Origin: Gonatopus flavifemur
Taxonomy: Eukaryota; Arthropoda; Insecta; Hymenoptera; Dryinidae
Assembly (NCBI GenBank): GCA_018340375.1
Contig: JAFFJZ010000010.1
Coordinates: 2,976,001-3,040,000, forward strand
Length of the DNA stretch: 64,000 nt
Direction: 5' to 3'
The notes beneath the pieces are model-generated. The model was not told the origin of the DNA and did not search any database. It saw only the letters and a list, made by a program, of their open reading frames with translations. Position 1 is the stretch's first letter, and every line of letters begins with the position of its first letter. The position numbers were made by a program, and so were the translations under genes. Positions 23,703 through 35,242 of this stretch are shown here, piece after piece.

Positions 23703-23927
23703 AGGGGACATATAAACTCCGATAGAAAATTTTCAGACTGATTTCAGCGCCACCGTACGGAAGAGCACTGGAAATAATTTTCATGAATACACTCATACTA
23801 CTTCAAGGACTACTATGATTTGTTTATGACTTGTGTTAGTGTATGCATGTAAAATTATTCTTATTGCTCTTCCGTACGGTGGCGCTGAAATCAGTCTAAA
23901 AATTTGCTATTTGAGTTTACGCCCCCT
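23703..23927. mobile_element. Inverted-repeat element with GGCGCTGAAATCAGTCT arms
   Basis: The arms 'CAGACTGATTTCAGCGCCAC' and 'GTGGCGCTGAAATCAGTCT' are perfect over more than 30 bp, including 'CGTACGGAAGAGCA'. They extend outward in weaker form through 'TAAACTC'. The loop is about 110 bp. Outer borders are uncertain by a few bases. Confidence 0.85.
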
Positions 23928-25251
23928 GATGCGAGAAGAGTTTGCAACAAGATGGATGGATAACGCACATGCAAGTATCGTAATGACAAGAAATTAGTAA
24001 CGACAGATAATGTTGTTAACAAGCTGTTACGGATGCATGGACAATATATTATTTTGATTTGCACCCAATAAGAAAACTCCAAAGAAGGACAAAAAATAAT
24101 GCCAAGTATATAAGAATAAGGTCAGGCCTTGAAAAAAATCTAGAGAAACATTCTGAAAAGAAATTTCACTCCACGATTTTGATGAAATACAACAGAGTGG
24201 CCCATCACACAGGAAAAAGTGTTTCTTTGAATCTAAGAGATTGTTATTTGAAATGGGGACATTGTGGCATCTCGGCGAGGTTTGAAATCTAGCTAACATC
24301 GTTTCACTCAAATAAACATGAAAATTCTTTCGAATGTCCCTTCACAATACTTAGCTTGTAAAGATAACAAGGACGTTTGAATGAATTTTCATCTGTAGTC
24401 GAGTATAACGGAGTCAATCGGATCTTAAAGATCATGGAGTCCTTCAAGAAATGGACAAAATTTTACTACGTACTTTCTTATCAACTAAGTTAGTTTCGAA
24501 TTTTTAACCGGGAAGTTTTACATAATATATTGTGAAAATAATCCACACCGTAAGAGAAATATCTATTTTTGTCTTATAAAGTGAATTATTTGACAATATG
24601 TTTTGTAAAAATTTCCGTTTGGAGACTCCAAGCGACACGTTGTTATCCTACATGCCAAATTTATATATTTTCCGTCTTCCTTGTTTAATCACAATCAGTC
24701 ACATGAAGGGAGATCTACTATCTTCCACATTATAGGTCAAAGATTTTGCGCTTCTTCTGTGATCATGCACACAATGTGCAATGTTCAATGTGCATAGAAT
24801 ATACTCATCCAAAACAGTCTCATCCAAAGATTCTGAGAACGTTCATGGAACGGGCTCAGAACTTCGAAGAACTTACTTAGTATTCCCAACCAGTTATGCT
24901 ACTTGGGTTGTCACATGCTCAAAGTAGAAAAAAAAATATTGTGTGCAACACTTCTTCCTTCTTTGCATTTATTCATGTACATATATTCACTAAAATATAG
25001 AAATTCGGCATATTGAACGATATTTAATCAACCTCATAATTTCATTGTGAAACGGAAAAGGATGTAACGTAATGAAATGATAAAAACAAAGTCATGTCAT
25101 ACAATGCGATATGATAATATGTTAATTTCACACGATATAAGGATCTCCAATAACAATAGTGTCACATGATATGATAAGCTATCTTCAACTGTAACAAAAC
25201 AAGAGACGTTCAAGTACAATACGGTGTATAGGGGGTAAAGAAAGTCTGTCT
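23928..25251. other. No gene seen; isolated right end of a CCCAAGTAGCA-type repeat
   Basis: 'TATGCTACTTGGG' at 24894-24906 is the right end of the CCCAAGTAGCA family; the preceding ~130 bp has 'GTTCATGGAAC'- and 'GTGCAATGTTC'-type words as in other copies. The remainder is unassigned. Confidence 0.45.
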
Positions 25252-26168
25252 CCCATACAGGGTTCATCTATTGGCCCAATAATGGCACGTTACTGGACCA
25301 CAAACGGCGTTCTTCGCCCATTAATGGCTCATCAATGATCAATTGCTGGATGATAACGTAGGTCCAGTAATGGCAATAAACAATGGGCCATGTATAAAAT
25401 TATTGATTGGGCCCAGTAATGGGGCTCAATGATCCCGATTTATGGCCAGAAATTTCGGGATAATGTTCAGATGTCAGCCATCAATCGCAGATTACTGGGG
25501 CATAATAATAATGATATCCAATGGTGGTATGACTGCGTTCCAGAATAATCGGTTCAGTATTACTTCAAACGGGTGGTTAAGTGTGACCCAAAACACTTTT
25601 GTTTTCGTTTTAGGGAAATTTGTCATTCCAGTTTTTACAAGATCAGAGATGAATGTTTTTTTTTCTAAATAAATTTGCATTCCCGATATTTCCACAATCT
25701 CGAATGTAAAATTATACGAGTCAAAAGCACTCTCGATAAATCAGTTGAATTCAGTTGCTTATTCCTTCAAATTTTTTATTATTTACATGAGAAAGTAATT
25801 GATTATCTATATAAATCAGAATTCATTCGAATCATGTAAAACGTATTTGATGGATGTGAATTATTTATTCAGCGTAATAGAAAGGAGGCCAAAACAAACT
25901 TTTTTCACGGATGATTACGAATACAATACATTCAACTTTGAAATCCATTTCATTTAGTAATAGGCCATATTCCAGCCAGTAACGGGGGATCAATTGTTGG
26001 CCGTTTACCATAGCCGTACATCGGCTGATTATCGGCTGTTTTCATTGCTGGTCTTTCTTATCAGCCACACTTGTGCCAATAATGTGAATCCATTGTTGGC
26101 CATTTAATGGTAGCCATACATGGGCCGATTATTGGCTGTGTTTACATTATCGGGGTTTCCTGTATGGG
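25252..26168. mobile_element. 917-bp element with CCCATACAGG ends and TAATGGCC words
   Basis: The terminal repeats are 'CCCATACAGG' and 'CCTGTATGGG'. Subterminal regions on both sides are packed with variants of 'GGCC(C/A)A(T/G)TAATGGC' ('TTGGCCCAATAATGGC', 'TGGGCCATG', 'GGGCCGATTATTGGC'). The middle (about 25450-25960) is AT-rich, with open frames on both strands (25442-25672, 25492-25695) but no transposase motif. Arrays of subterminal motifs are usual binding sites of a transposase. Target duplication unclear. Confidence 0.75.
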
Positions 26169-26333
26169 CTGTATGTCAGCGTGTGTGTATTTTGTACCCT
26201 TTGGTAGCTAATTATCAGGAACATAAAATCTGACCAGGTTGTGAACGTCGTGCATGAACTTCTGAGATTTTATGGTAGTCTTCTTCAGAAATCTCATCAA
26301 AAGTGCGAATTGGGAGTGCATATTAACCAAATA

Positions 26334-26755
26334 CAGTCCAATCTGGTTATCAGCCTCGCTCATATTTGTTCCGCTTCACTGAACACATATCTTCCCTCAC
26401 TTCGAGACCACCTGCAGTTTTGGTTTATATATCTTGCTATAGGCCTCTCTGATAAGTATGACTTTTAGCCTGAGAAATTGATCAACCGTAGACCATGGAA
26501 AATGTTGGATCCATTTTGATATTCGACGAGCATAAAGATGTAAATCTAACATTTACTGGAGGTTGAAAATGAAAATAACGTTGAATTTTCAAATCACAAA
26601 CTTTGATTTCATGTGGTATGTCTCAATATGAATTGGGTGAGGCTTAAGAAAAGTGATGCGAGACAAGATTGTTACTTATAGCGAAGGGGACGTCGATTTT
26701 TCCTTACATTCTTCTCTTACAACCCCTAAACGAGGCTGATAACCAAATTGGACTG
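26334..26755. mobile_element. MITE with CAGTCCAATCTGGTTATCAGCC ends
   Basis: The ends 'CAGTCCAATCTGGTTATCAG' and 'CTGATAACCAAATTGGACTG' are inverted repeats of about 28 bp, flanked by TA on both sides (26332-26333, 26756-26757). 422 bp, no coding capacity. A fragment of one end lies at 37009-37092. Confidence 0.88.
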
Positions 26756-26949
26756 TATGTATTTGCGGAAGGATGAAATGAAATATTTAGATAATTCCTC
26801 GTTTGTTATCCAAGAATTATTTGGCAACCAGAATTCACGTTGAAGATTTCATCTTAGATATGCACTCCTTTGATATGAACTGAGAGGAACTAAATCATCC
26901 CAACGCCAGGAACATCGGCAAAAACGGAGGGAAAGCAAGGGGAAACTAC

Positions 26950-27920
26950 CTTCCTTGACATCTTTTCAATATTCCCGAGGAAATGAAATCTTTTTCCAAA
27001 CCTATAATTTCCAAATTTTAATTTATTGGGAAAAAAGCGACAACAACAACATGATGGCGTTCTCTCGAGTAAAATATTCCGGAGGTAAAATAGCCTTCCG
27101 TCCGGATCTCCGGGTGGAGACTGCTCGAGAGAGCTTCATCAAACAAGATAGAAAATCAAAGAAGATAGGGAAGAAAGAGGACATTCTTCGAGTCGGAGCG
27201 TGGAATGTTAGATCACTGAGACAAACAGGGAAACTAGAAAATTTGGAATTAGAAATGAATAGCCCAAGTATTGATGTAATGAGAATTAGCGAAATGAGAT
27301 GGCCGCAAGAAGGGGATTTTTGGAGTGGGGATTATAGAATAATTCATACAGGATCAAAGAATAGTCAAGCAGGTGTGGGAATTATAATGCATGAAAGGGT
27401 AGGAAATAGGATAGAAAATTATTTGCAACATAGCGAACGCATAATGATGGTCAGGGTTAGAACAAAACCGGTAAACATTGTTATTGTCCAAGTATACATC
27501 CCCACATCTGCGTACTCAAAGGAAGATATCGACACAGGAGGGAGATAACAAACACAGGAGGCATTCAGAGTGAGGTTGGATGAAAAATTGGAGGATCAAC
27601 AAGAGGAAGACTTGGAAATAGAGAATAGATGGACAAATATAAAGGGGAACATAGAACAATGTGTGAATGAAATTTTGAAGAACGATGGAGTAGAACCTAA
27701 GAAACCATGGATGAGGGAAGAAATTCTCGATTTAATTAATGAAAGGAGGAAATACAAGCATGAGAGTAGCGAACAAGACCAGCAGACATAGAAGTCACTG
27801 AGGAATAAAATAATAAGAGAATCAAGGGAAGCGAAAGAACAAGGGTTAGAAGAAAAATGTCAGGATATAGAAGTAACAAACCGATTCAGCAATGAAAATG
27901 AGATTCAAAAAAATTTGTAT
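26950..27920 (+). pseudogene. RTE-type LINE remnant (endonuclease plus linker)
   Basis: The frame 26955-27548 contains the AP-type endonuclease start 'ILRVGAWNVRSLRQTGKLE', then 'ISEMRWPQEGDF', 'AGVGIIMHERVGNRI' and 'VIVQVYIPTSAYS', as in RTE/CFDP2-like LINEs. The catalytic second half of the endonuclease is missing. From 27570 another frame gives the region that normally links endonuclease to reverse transcriptase ('NRWTNIKGNIEQCVNEIL', 'KPWMREEILDLINERRKY', then after a stop 'SLRNKIIRESREAKEQ'). Reverse transcriptase is absent. 'ACACAGGAGG' occurs at both 27532-27541 and 27552-27561, at the deletion joint. Confidence 0.85.
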
Positions 27921-27961
27921 TTGATAGAACTAGTGAGGTGGCAGGTGATTAGCGTTGCCTT

Positions 27962-28087
27962 TCACGATCCGGGGTGCTGGATTCCTGTGAATCTCCTGTT
28001 CCCTCACAGTCTGGGGTGCGTAATTTCCGTGAGTCTCCACACCCCTCATGATGCGGAGTATTCTATTCTCGTGATTCCACTCGTCTC
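27962..28087. repeat. Three tandem units of exactly 42 bp
   Basis: Units start at 27962, 28004 and 28046 with 'TCACGATCCGGGGTG', 'TCACAGTCTGGGGTG' and 'TCATGATGCGGAGTA'. Each ends in a pyrimidine-rich block ('TGAATCTCCTGTTCCC' and variants). They diverge at about a third of positions but keep the length. Confidence 0.85.
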
Positions 28088-28393
28088 TATCGATCTGTAA
28101 TGAGATGTGAATGTAATAAGAGATGCATTTGATTCAACATTTATAGCAATGCCTAAGTTTCCATGTTCTTCAATAAGAAATACTGATTGAACATGATGCA
28201 GAAAACACAGAAGCGTGTATGTGATAGTATTTTGATACGCTATTGAAAATTTCTTCCGATAAACGATTTGAATTTGGATAAGAGATGATTTACAACGAAC
28301 TTTGAGTATTTGAAGACAACCAAACAACAAGAGATACGTATGAAATTTTTCACTGATTTCTTCCATAAATTACTTGATAAATATAAACACATA

Positions 28394-28562
28394 CTCAAAA
28401 AGAAATGCTCTAGTTATTGACGGGTTTTATAACGCTCAGCTACCCAAATACTAGACACTTGCAAATACCTCGCCAGAACCTTACGTGGCACTTGCAAGCG
28501 TCTAGTTTTTGGCTAGTTAAGCGTTACAAAACTCGTCAGTGACTAGAGCATTTCCACTAGGG
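28394..28562. mobile_element. MITE with AGAAATGCTCTAG arms, TA-flanked
   Basis: Inverted arms 'AGAAATGCTCTAGTTATTGA' and 'TCAGTGACTAGAGCATTTCC', continuing through 'CGGGTTTTATAACGC' / 'GCGTTACAAAACTCG'. Flanked by TA. The central part has 'CTAGACACTTGCAA' and 'CACTTGCAAGCGTCTAG'. A relative lies at 46164-46283. Confidence 0.85.
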
Positions 28563-30050
28563 TATGTACATTGTATGTAGGGTATCGAGTTAGCCATTTG
28601 GAAATTGAAAAATGGAACTGAATAAATTGAATATTTTGGACCAGTTTTTTTTTTCATACATAACAATAATGATTCCTCCATTCTGTACTTGAAGTCCTAT
28701 TCAGTTCAACATTTATAAAAAAATTCTCAAGCTGGTACGTAAGACATCCTGATTCTTGATGAATCATCTCATTACCTAATTTCCCTGATGATCGCATAAC
28801 GATTTTTGCTGGCAAACCATTTTCGTTTGTTAAATAATAAATTATGTATGTTGACACCTCTTATAGAATCATTCGATGTATGGGTATTGTAAGCAGACTT
28901 GTTACTATGTATTTCTTACTTCGCCTTCTTATGATAATATCCTCGTGTGATCTTACAATCGGTACGGAATATACAAGATGAGAGATAAATAATTATAGAT
29001 AATTGTCCAGTGACTAGCGATTTCCTTCTTTGAGTTCAGTATAATTCATAATTATCGATGATACTGATCAACTACGTTCATATCGTTTGAATATCAGTAC
29101 TTCCAGGAGGAGCCGCGATCAAATTCTGAAAACACTACTGTCCTCAAAAATGCTATATCATGCACTTAATGCGAGTGAGTAGACAAAATGAAACCAGGAG
29201 AACTTATGCGCATGAGTAAATTTGAGAATTGTGTTCTTCAACTAAGTCAATTATTGACATATACCGCGATAAGAATTATTTCCAATAATCGTTTCCGATA
29301 AAGACAAGAATTGCTTCACCAAAGGAAATCGGAATATATGATGAGAATATGATTCATAGTATCATAAGTTACGAACTGATATCTAATCTCTAGATCATGA
29401 AGCATGAATGGAATTCAAATGGATACAGTTTGAAGAGTTATACATTCTCATCGACATCAATTCGATTATTTAAGTCTTTTTCTTAGTTTCACATGGACCA
29501 TACATCGTCACTCTAATTGCAACATTGTGTGTTGGTGATATTAAAACCACATGGTTTAAGTTGACTTGAACCTGATCACACAACTCATGGGTCTACTCAT
29601 GCAAAAAATAAGTGATTGAAACAACCAATCCCATGGAATCCCATTGAAATTGTTTTTTTGCTTTACTTCATTCAAAATAGCTTCCTTTATCGAAGAAAAA
29701 AACGCATGATTTCAAAATTTTCCAAAAATCCATGATATCCTATTAGAACCCATTGAATCCCATTCACACCCCAAGGGGATACTCCTTACTTCTTCATCAT
29801 TCCTCATTGGAACTCACTAAATCCCATCAAATTCAATCTCAAGAAACTGATCCCAATTTCCAGTGCAAACGCAAAAATGATTGCTTCGAAAGCAAGAGCT
29901 TTTGCGCGATGAGCGAAGCATCAGATTCTCTCAAATCAACATTTCGCTCTAGTTCATTTAATTAAATTCATTGTTGGAAACTCCCGTTTATTTATTTATT
30001 CGTTCCAAATCTGTTCTCACTCTTTTTTCTCGTATATTTATTTATATTAT
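28563..30050. other. No gene seen
   Basis: AT-rich, unassigned. 29630-29840 repeats short phrases such as 'AATCCCATTG' and 'CTCATTGGAACTCA'. No motif in the short open frames. Confidence 0.4.
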
Positions 30051-30295
30051 CATCATACATGATTGGGCCATTCTACCGTCAGTTATTCACCATGGGAATA
30101 GTGCAATCATAACATTTCTGAACGGACGATTGTTGCTTGCAACCAGTTATTAGAAGTGGGCGTACACTGTCGTTTTCTATGCATATCATATCAAAGTTTG
30201 CGTTAGATACACAACTATCAGATTCTTCCAATAGAATCACAGATAGATGGAGAAAAAATAAGAAGTATGCAGATATACCATAAGTATGTATGTTA

Positions 30296-30605
30296 CACGG
30301 AGAGAAAGGAATTCGCTGTAGCAGCGAAATCTACTTTTGCTGGGTTCCTTTTGCCAGAGCAGCAAATTTTTTGCTGTGACAGCAAAAAAATGTTTGCTAT
30401 CCCAGCAAAATTTGTTTGCTATTCTGTATATAATACTGAAAATTTGCTGGCGGAGCAAACATTTTTTGTTGCCACAGCTAAAAAATTGCTGTCGTAGCTA
30501 ACACGATTGCTGTTATAGCAAATTTTTAGCTAGGTCAGCAAAAAATTTTGCTATTCTATGTATAATACCTTGATTTGCTGCGTCAGCAAATTTTCTCTCT
30601 CCGTG
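30296..30605. mobile_element. MITE built of AGCAAA micro-hairpins, copy 1
   Basis: Ends 'CACGGAGAGAAAG' and 'TTTCTCTCTCCGTG' with TA on both sides (30294-30295, 30606-30607). The interior is a row of short palindromes of the form TTTGCTG-NNN-CAGCAAA: 'TTTTGCTGTGACAGCAAAA', 'TTTGCTATCCCAGCAAA', 'TTTGCTGGCGGAGCAAA', 'TTTGCTGCGTCAGCAAA' and degenerate ones. 'ATTCTGTATATAATAC' and 'ATTCTATGTATAATAC' punctuate it. The 76-codon frame at 30267-30497 only reflects this repetition. Confidence 0.92.
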
Positions 30606-31117
30606 TACGTACCACCACCCATATCTCTCGGTAGCATCGGGGGAAAATGAAACGAAGGCAGGATCGCAATGAATACACTACAGTTCCTTGGGTTAAGCCT
30701 TTGCCGCTGAACTAGCACAAAACAGCACGTCCCCAGTTTCCTCTTGTTCAAGAGACCCATTGATTCTTGCCAAATCTCATCGAAATTGGACAAAGGTCTG
30801 GTTGATTGATCAGATTTTTGCTCGGTTTAAATGAAATTTGGCGAGAATAAATGGGTTCCTTCAACCAAGAGTTCTCCCATTCAGAAAGTAAATGTTGGGG
30901 AAAATTTGTAGCGTCAAAGGGTTAAATATACTACTATCAGATTATTCCAATAAAATCACAGGTGGATGGAGGAAAAGCAAGAAGGATGCAGATGTACCAT
31001 GTATGGGCCATTCTACCGACAGTGATTTTCTATGGTGACCTTTGAATGAAAGTTCATTTTAAGTTCTCAACTGACTTCATTTACGCGATTTCAACCCAGT
31101 TAAACAGTACCACCCTG

Positions 31118-31217
31118 ACCGCACAATGTGCCATTGGAACGTTTGTGGAAGGGTTTTAGAACGTAGGGGAGGTTTGCTGAACGTTCAGAAAACGTCCCAG
31201 AGACATTGTGCTGTTAG
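31118..31217. mobile_element. Short inverted-repeat element, CACAATGT ends
   Basis: 'GACCGCACAATGTGCC' at the left and 'GACATTGTGCTGTTA' at the right are inverted. The inside has 'GGAACGTTTGTGG', 'TTTAGAACGTAGG' and 'TGAACGTTCAGAAAACG'. Related to the element at 7844-7983. Confidence 0.6.
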
Positions 31218-31930
31218 GGCATTGAATTTCATAAAATATATTTTGTGAGTATTGACAATATCATTCCTTCAGAGCCACAATAAAATTTCTTAACTCAGGA
31301 CCATCGCACAGCGGGGAATTCTTATTCATTTTATCCTATGTCAGTCAATTCCGTTATGGAATATTCGGGAAGAGGTCTACTCTCACGTATCAGTGCGGTA
31401 TTTTTATTTGTAGCAATCCGATATTTATATAATTCAACAAAAACTCGATGGATCTCCAATAAAAAACATTGATACTGTCAAACATTGATCGTTACTGATG
31501 AAAATTTTCGGTTTTTCAATACGGGTTTCTTGGGTCATTTCTGTTATGAAGAAAATCACTTTAAAGAACTAATTTCTATACAAAAAATTCTTGATCTTTG
31601 GATGGATTCTGTGATTTCAAACGGATTCTCATAGTATTTTTGTCCTTCTTCATCTCAAGTTCAGTCTTTTTATGTGCAGGAATGTGTTTCATAACATGAA
31701 AGAGAAGAGAAACGTTTCTTTTTAGAAAAATAATGATCCACTGATTCACCAAATCTTTTTTTGCCGCAGGGATACGTTGAAGTGGAATTCTCCATGAGCA
31801 ATGTCAATTTATCAGCATATGATGAGAATTGAGTTGTAGGCAGATTTTTGTCCACAAATATACAAAAATCCTCCACTGTGCTTGTAACCAGCCGTTAGAA
31901 TTCAGATTACACTGTCGTTCTCAATGTATT

Positions 31931-32289
31931 TGTTGGAAGGTTTCTATATCCAATATCTTAAATGTTCGTAGAACATTTTCTTCAAATACTCTACTCCTTT
32001 AGAATGTTCGTAAATTTCAAAGTAATTTGAAATAGCTACGTTTCTGTTTGTAACCAATTTCCACCTAACGACCGTCGTTATCAGGAATTGGTTGATGATG
32101 CACTACTACCGTGTACCAAAAATACTATTATGTACTGTATAATGGTGTAAAAATTCTCACCGACAAAACATTCCTTGAATTTTAATCCCGGTATGGGAAT
32201 TTCCTGCAACTATAATACCCCGAAAGAAATATCCCTTGCAAGTTGATCCCTGGACAAAGGTGAACAATGAAATTTAGACATATTGAATG
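31931..32289. other. No gene seen
   Basis: Unassigned AT-rich DNA; no motif-bearing open frame. Confidence 0.4.
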
Positions 32290-33010
32290 TCTAAAGTTGG
32301 TATATTTCCATGCTCATAAGTGATATTATGAGCAATACCGCGCAAGTATTCCAGAATATTTTGGTTTTCGTGTGTGGAGACAACCTTCAATAATCTTTCA
32401 TCGTAATCTACGTATTTTCTGCGTTCGTGGGTTTCAATTGTTCTTCCTATGCATGTTTGTTATAACAGCAATTGATTCAGGCTCTGTTCTTCTTTCAAAA
32501 CGTCTATAAATTTCCCCATTGAAGCGTGATGCGTTCTTACGCGCTCATTGAAACTCCGGTTCCAGCCTTCCAGTGCATTATTTGTTCTAGTTGGAGTTCA
32601 CAATTACCAATAATTTGATTCTTTCACACGTTGTGATGTACGACATAACGACATAACGATCGTTGGCAATCCAGCAGAAGTAGAAGTTATAGCCACAATG
32701 TCGAACACAATAGATGTAGTTGTTTCCTGGGATTTTTTTGCTCTGTGTTTTAATTTAGAGATTATTTGACGGGCCTCCATTTCGTCTTGATTAGATGCAT
32801 GATTATGTTCCGTTTTCTGCAGAATGTTTACTGTTGAGAAAGATAAACGCGAGGAATATTATGTTGAGCGTAAGTGTGAGTCGAAGAGTGAATTGCTTGG
32901 AAAGCACCGATGGTCACGAGTTTTCGAATCCGTGTGAATACGACTACGGCAGCTGAACTTCTTGTAATTGTTGCATCGCCAAATCACTTTTTCTTCACTT
33001 TCACGGTTTA
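32290..33010 (-). pseudogene. FLYWCH/MULE-type transposase-derived fragment
   Basis: On the minus strand, right to left: 'VIWRCNNYKKFSCRSRIHT' (about 32990-32925) has the W-x-C...CRxRxHT layout of a FLYWCH zinc finger. Near 32815-32735 'EHNHASNQDEMEAR' and 'ISKLKHRAK' fit the segment that follows this finger in such proteins. At 32595-32540 'RTNNALEGWNRSFNERV', then 'FIDVLKEEQSLNQLLL' and near 32425 'RRKYVDYDERLLKVV', match the C-terminal end of MULE-type transposases. The catalytic MULE core between them is missing, and frame changes and stops are present. It is a decayed fragment, probably of a Mutator-like element. Confidence 0.75.
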
Positions 33011-34329
33011 CTTCTGATGATTCTTATAGACTGTTATGTCAAAACCTTGCAGTTTTCTGCAACAACGGGTGGTTGAAGGAATACACAGAATCAAAGTCCT
33101 GTACTCCCTGTATGATACCCCACTTCAGCTAGGGAATTATCCTAGACAAAGACTGGGGAAAGGGTATCGTTTGAATTATTTTGTCCTGGTTTTATACTGA
33201 AATCTATAAGAATATATTTCATTATTGTATATACATTTGTTGTGTATACTGGTGTGTAAGTATACGATGTGTTGAAATTTCCTCTATGTCTATGGATTAT
33301 CGATTTGAGTTTAATTAGTAAAACTAAAGCAAATGGAATACAATTTCCAGATTCCTTGAAAACACCCCACAAATCAAAGATTGCATCGATTTAACAATTA
33401 TTGAATGACGTTAGATATATTTTCTACCAAAAGGAATGAAATAAACTTGAATTTATGAAGTGGTATACTTGGAACAATTTCTTCTTCTGAGGGTTTCTCA
33501 CTAGGAAAGATTTCATGAAAAGTTAAACCTACCAAAGAGAAGAGATATCTTTATTTGAATTACATTGAAACATTCTAAATAGAGAATTTTTTGTTGCAGA
33601 AAAAAAACCTTAGAGAAATTCTTTTTTGCTATCCAACTTTCCTCGCGAGTTTTTGTTCTTTCAAGAATTCGAATTCAAATGTCCCTTTAATGCAGATTTT
33701 AGGTGAGTTATAACGCATATTATTTTCATTTGAGTAGAAAGACCACGAAGTTGTCATTGATCGTTTTTGCTTTTCCATACGTGTTAGTTATACAAGATCG
33801 TGGATTCTCGTCACAATTCCCTTCAAGGAATGTAAGGTCATGTCGATATGAATCTCGTGCTGGAATGTTGATATATTTTTACAGCTCTCAGAATTATTAC
33901 GTAGGTCATCAATATTGATCCATGTTGTGATGAAATATATCCCAGGATTCTGCGTCTTTCGAAATTGAAGTGAAATTAAAGTTTCAAATTCTTTTATGAT
34001 GATGTAAAGAACGAGGAAGATTCCATGGTTTCGATACTTCTTATCACGAAGGGGATACCATGACAAATATAGGGAATTCTCCATTAACTCAAAGAAATTC
34101 TTGAAAAGTGAAACATTTTTGGTGTATAGTACTGAATCATAAATAGTGCTGTTTTCCGCGACAAGCTGCCCCATCATTGGAACTGGTTGTCTCAAGTGAA
34201 GGAGTAGTGGGAGTTTTTCAGATAAAGAAAAACATACAAGTGAAATTTCATCGCTATTTGAATATGGGAACTTTATTATCACATGCTATTGATTACTCAC
34301 ACTCATATTTTATCACAAAGTATTAGACT
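33011..34329. other. No gene recognised; one longer minus-strand open frame
   Basis: The minus strand is open at 33788-34282 (164 codons from an ATG). The deduced protein starts 'MIIKFPYSNSDEISLVCF' and has a hydrophobic part ('GIFLVLYIIIKEF'). I do not recognise it. It could be an exon of a host gene or chance in AT-rich DNA. It stops just short of the MITE at 34330. Confidence 0.35.
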
Positions 34330-34819
34330 AAGAGCCCGTGACTGCCAGACCTTCGTCATTTTATAAAAGCTGAGAATTTCTCAGCGCATGCTCCTGACGT
34401 TGGTAGAAACGATAGCCTACTATGAAATTTGAATCGTGGTGCCTTCGACGGATAACAGATCAGAAAAATGCCTCAAAGAGCAATGCGAATTTTTCAAAGT
34501 GTAAAACGCAATTTTCTCACATTTACTCCCGAAAAATATTATAAATCATGTTACTCGTCGTTAGACACTCAGTGTCACACAGTTACGATTCATTGGAGTC
34601 CAAGTGTGTCTGGCAAGGTTATGCCACGGTGCAAAGTGTCTGGCAATGGATGACCTGATTTCTAACATTATTTGGAAGTGAATGTGAGAAAATTACGCCT
34701 TATACTTTGAAAAATTCAAACTGCTTTTTCAGGTACCTTTTTCATCTGTCATCTGCCAAAGGCACCGAGGAATTTTCAGCTTCTGTAAAATGACAAATGT
34801 CTGGCGGTTACGGGCTCTT
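34330..34819. mobile_element. 490-bp inverted-repeat element, AAGAGCCCGT ends
   Basis: The terminal repeats 'AAGAGCCCGTGACTGCCAGA' and (opposite strand) 'AAGAGCCCGTAACCGCCAGA' run for over 50 bp through 'GTCATTTTA(T/C)A(A/G)AAGCTGA'. Inner inverted arms also match ('GAATTTTTCAAAGTGTAAAA' against 'GAATTTTTCAAAGTATAAGG'). Non-coding; 'GTGTCTGGCAA' is repeated inside. Confidence 0.88.
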
Positions 34820-35242
34820 GCTCTATATTGGTCAGTCGTGACAAATGACATAAAATCATTACAGCTGAATATAAACAGTCTGATTGTCAGCCCCATCAGA
34901 TTTTGGCATCACATACCTTCTGAATATAGTTGAAAATACTCACATTTGGAGCAACAATCTTGGAGTAATAAAAATACAAACGTTCTAGATCATAAAGTTT
35001 TGAATGAACAGCAACAACAAATGCATGGATTGAAAATATCAATCATCGATAATCGTCCAATATTCAATCACTTAACGACGAATTAGTGCAATCCGCACAA
35101 GCAAAATTTGGCAGGGATGCATCTCTCATGGACCCAAAAGCTTTATTACACGTTGAACAATAGAGGAGATGGTCTATGGTCATTTCGATCATTTTGATAT
35201 TGTGGTTCCTCTTCAATCCAAATTTCATTCAAGATTATGTTA
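34820..35242. other. No gene seen
   Basis: Unassigned AT-rich spacer between two inverted-repeat elements. Confidence 0.4.

Larger units (their letters stand above)
30055..31930. repeat. Rearranged segmental duplications around the AGCAAA MITE
   Basis: Three short segments occur twice. 'GGGCCATTCTACCG' is at 30064 and 31005. 'ACTATCAGATT(C/A)TTCCAATA' with its ~70-bp extension is at 30214 and 30933. 'CTTG(C/T)AACCAG(T/C)' followed by 'ACACTGTCGTT' is at 30137 and 31885. The order differs between copies, so this is duplication plus rearrangement or several copies of one older repeat. The rest of the span is unassigned. Confidence 0.6.

Noticed and set aside
30296..30605. Regular short repeats that might suggest a CRISPR array
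   Set aside because: Units are palindromes with 3-bp loops, no constant repeat/unique spacer pattern, in a eukaryotic TA-flanked MITE.
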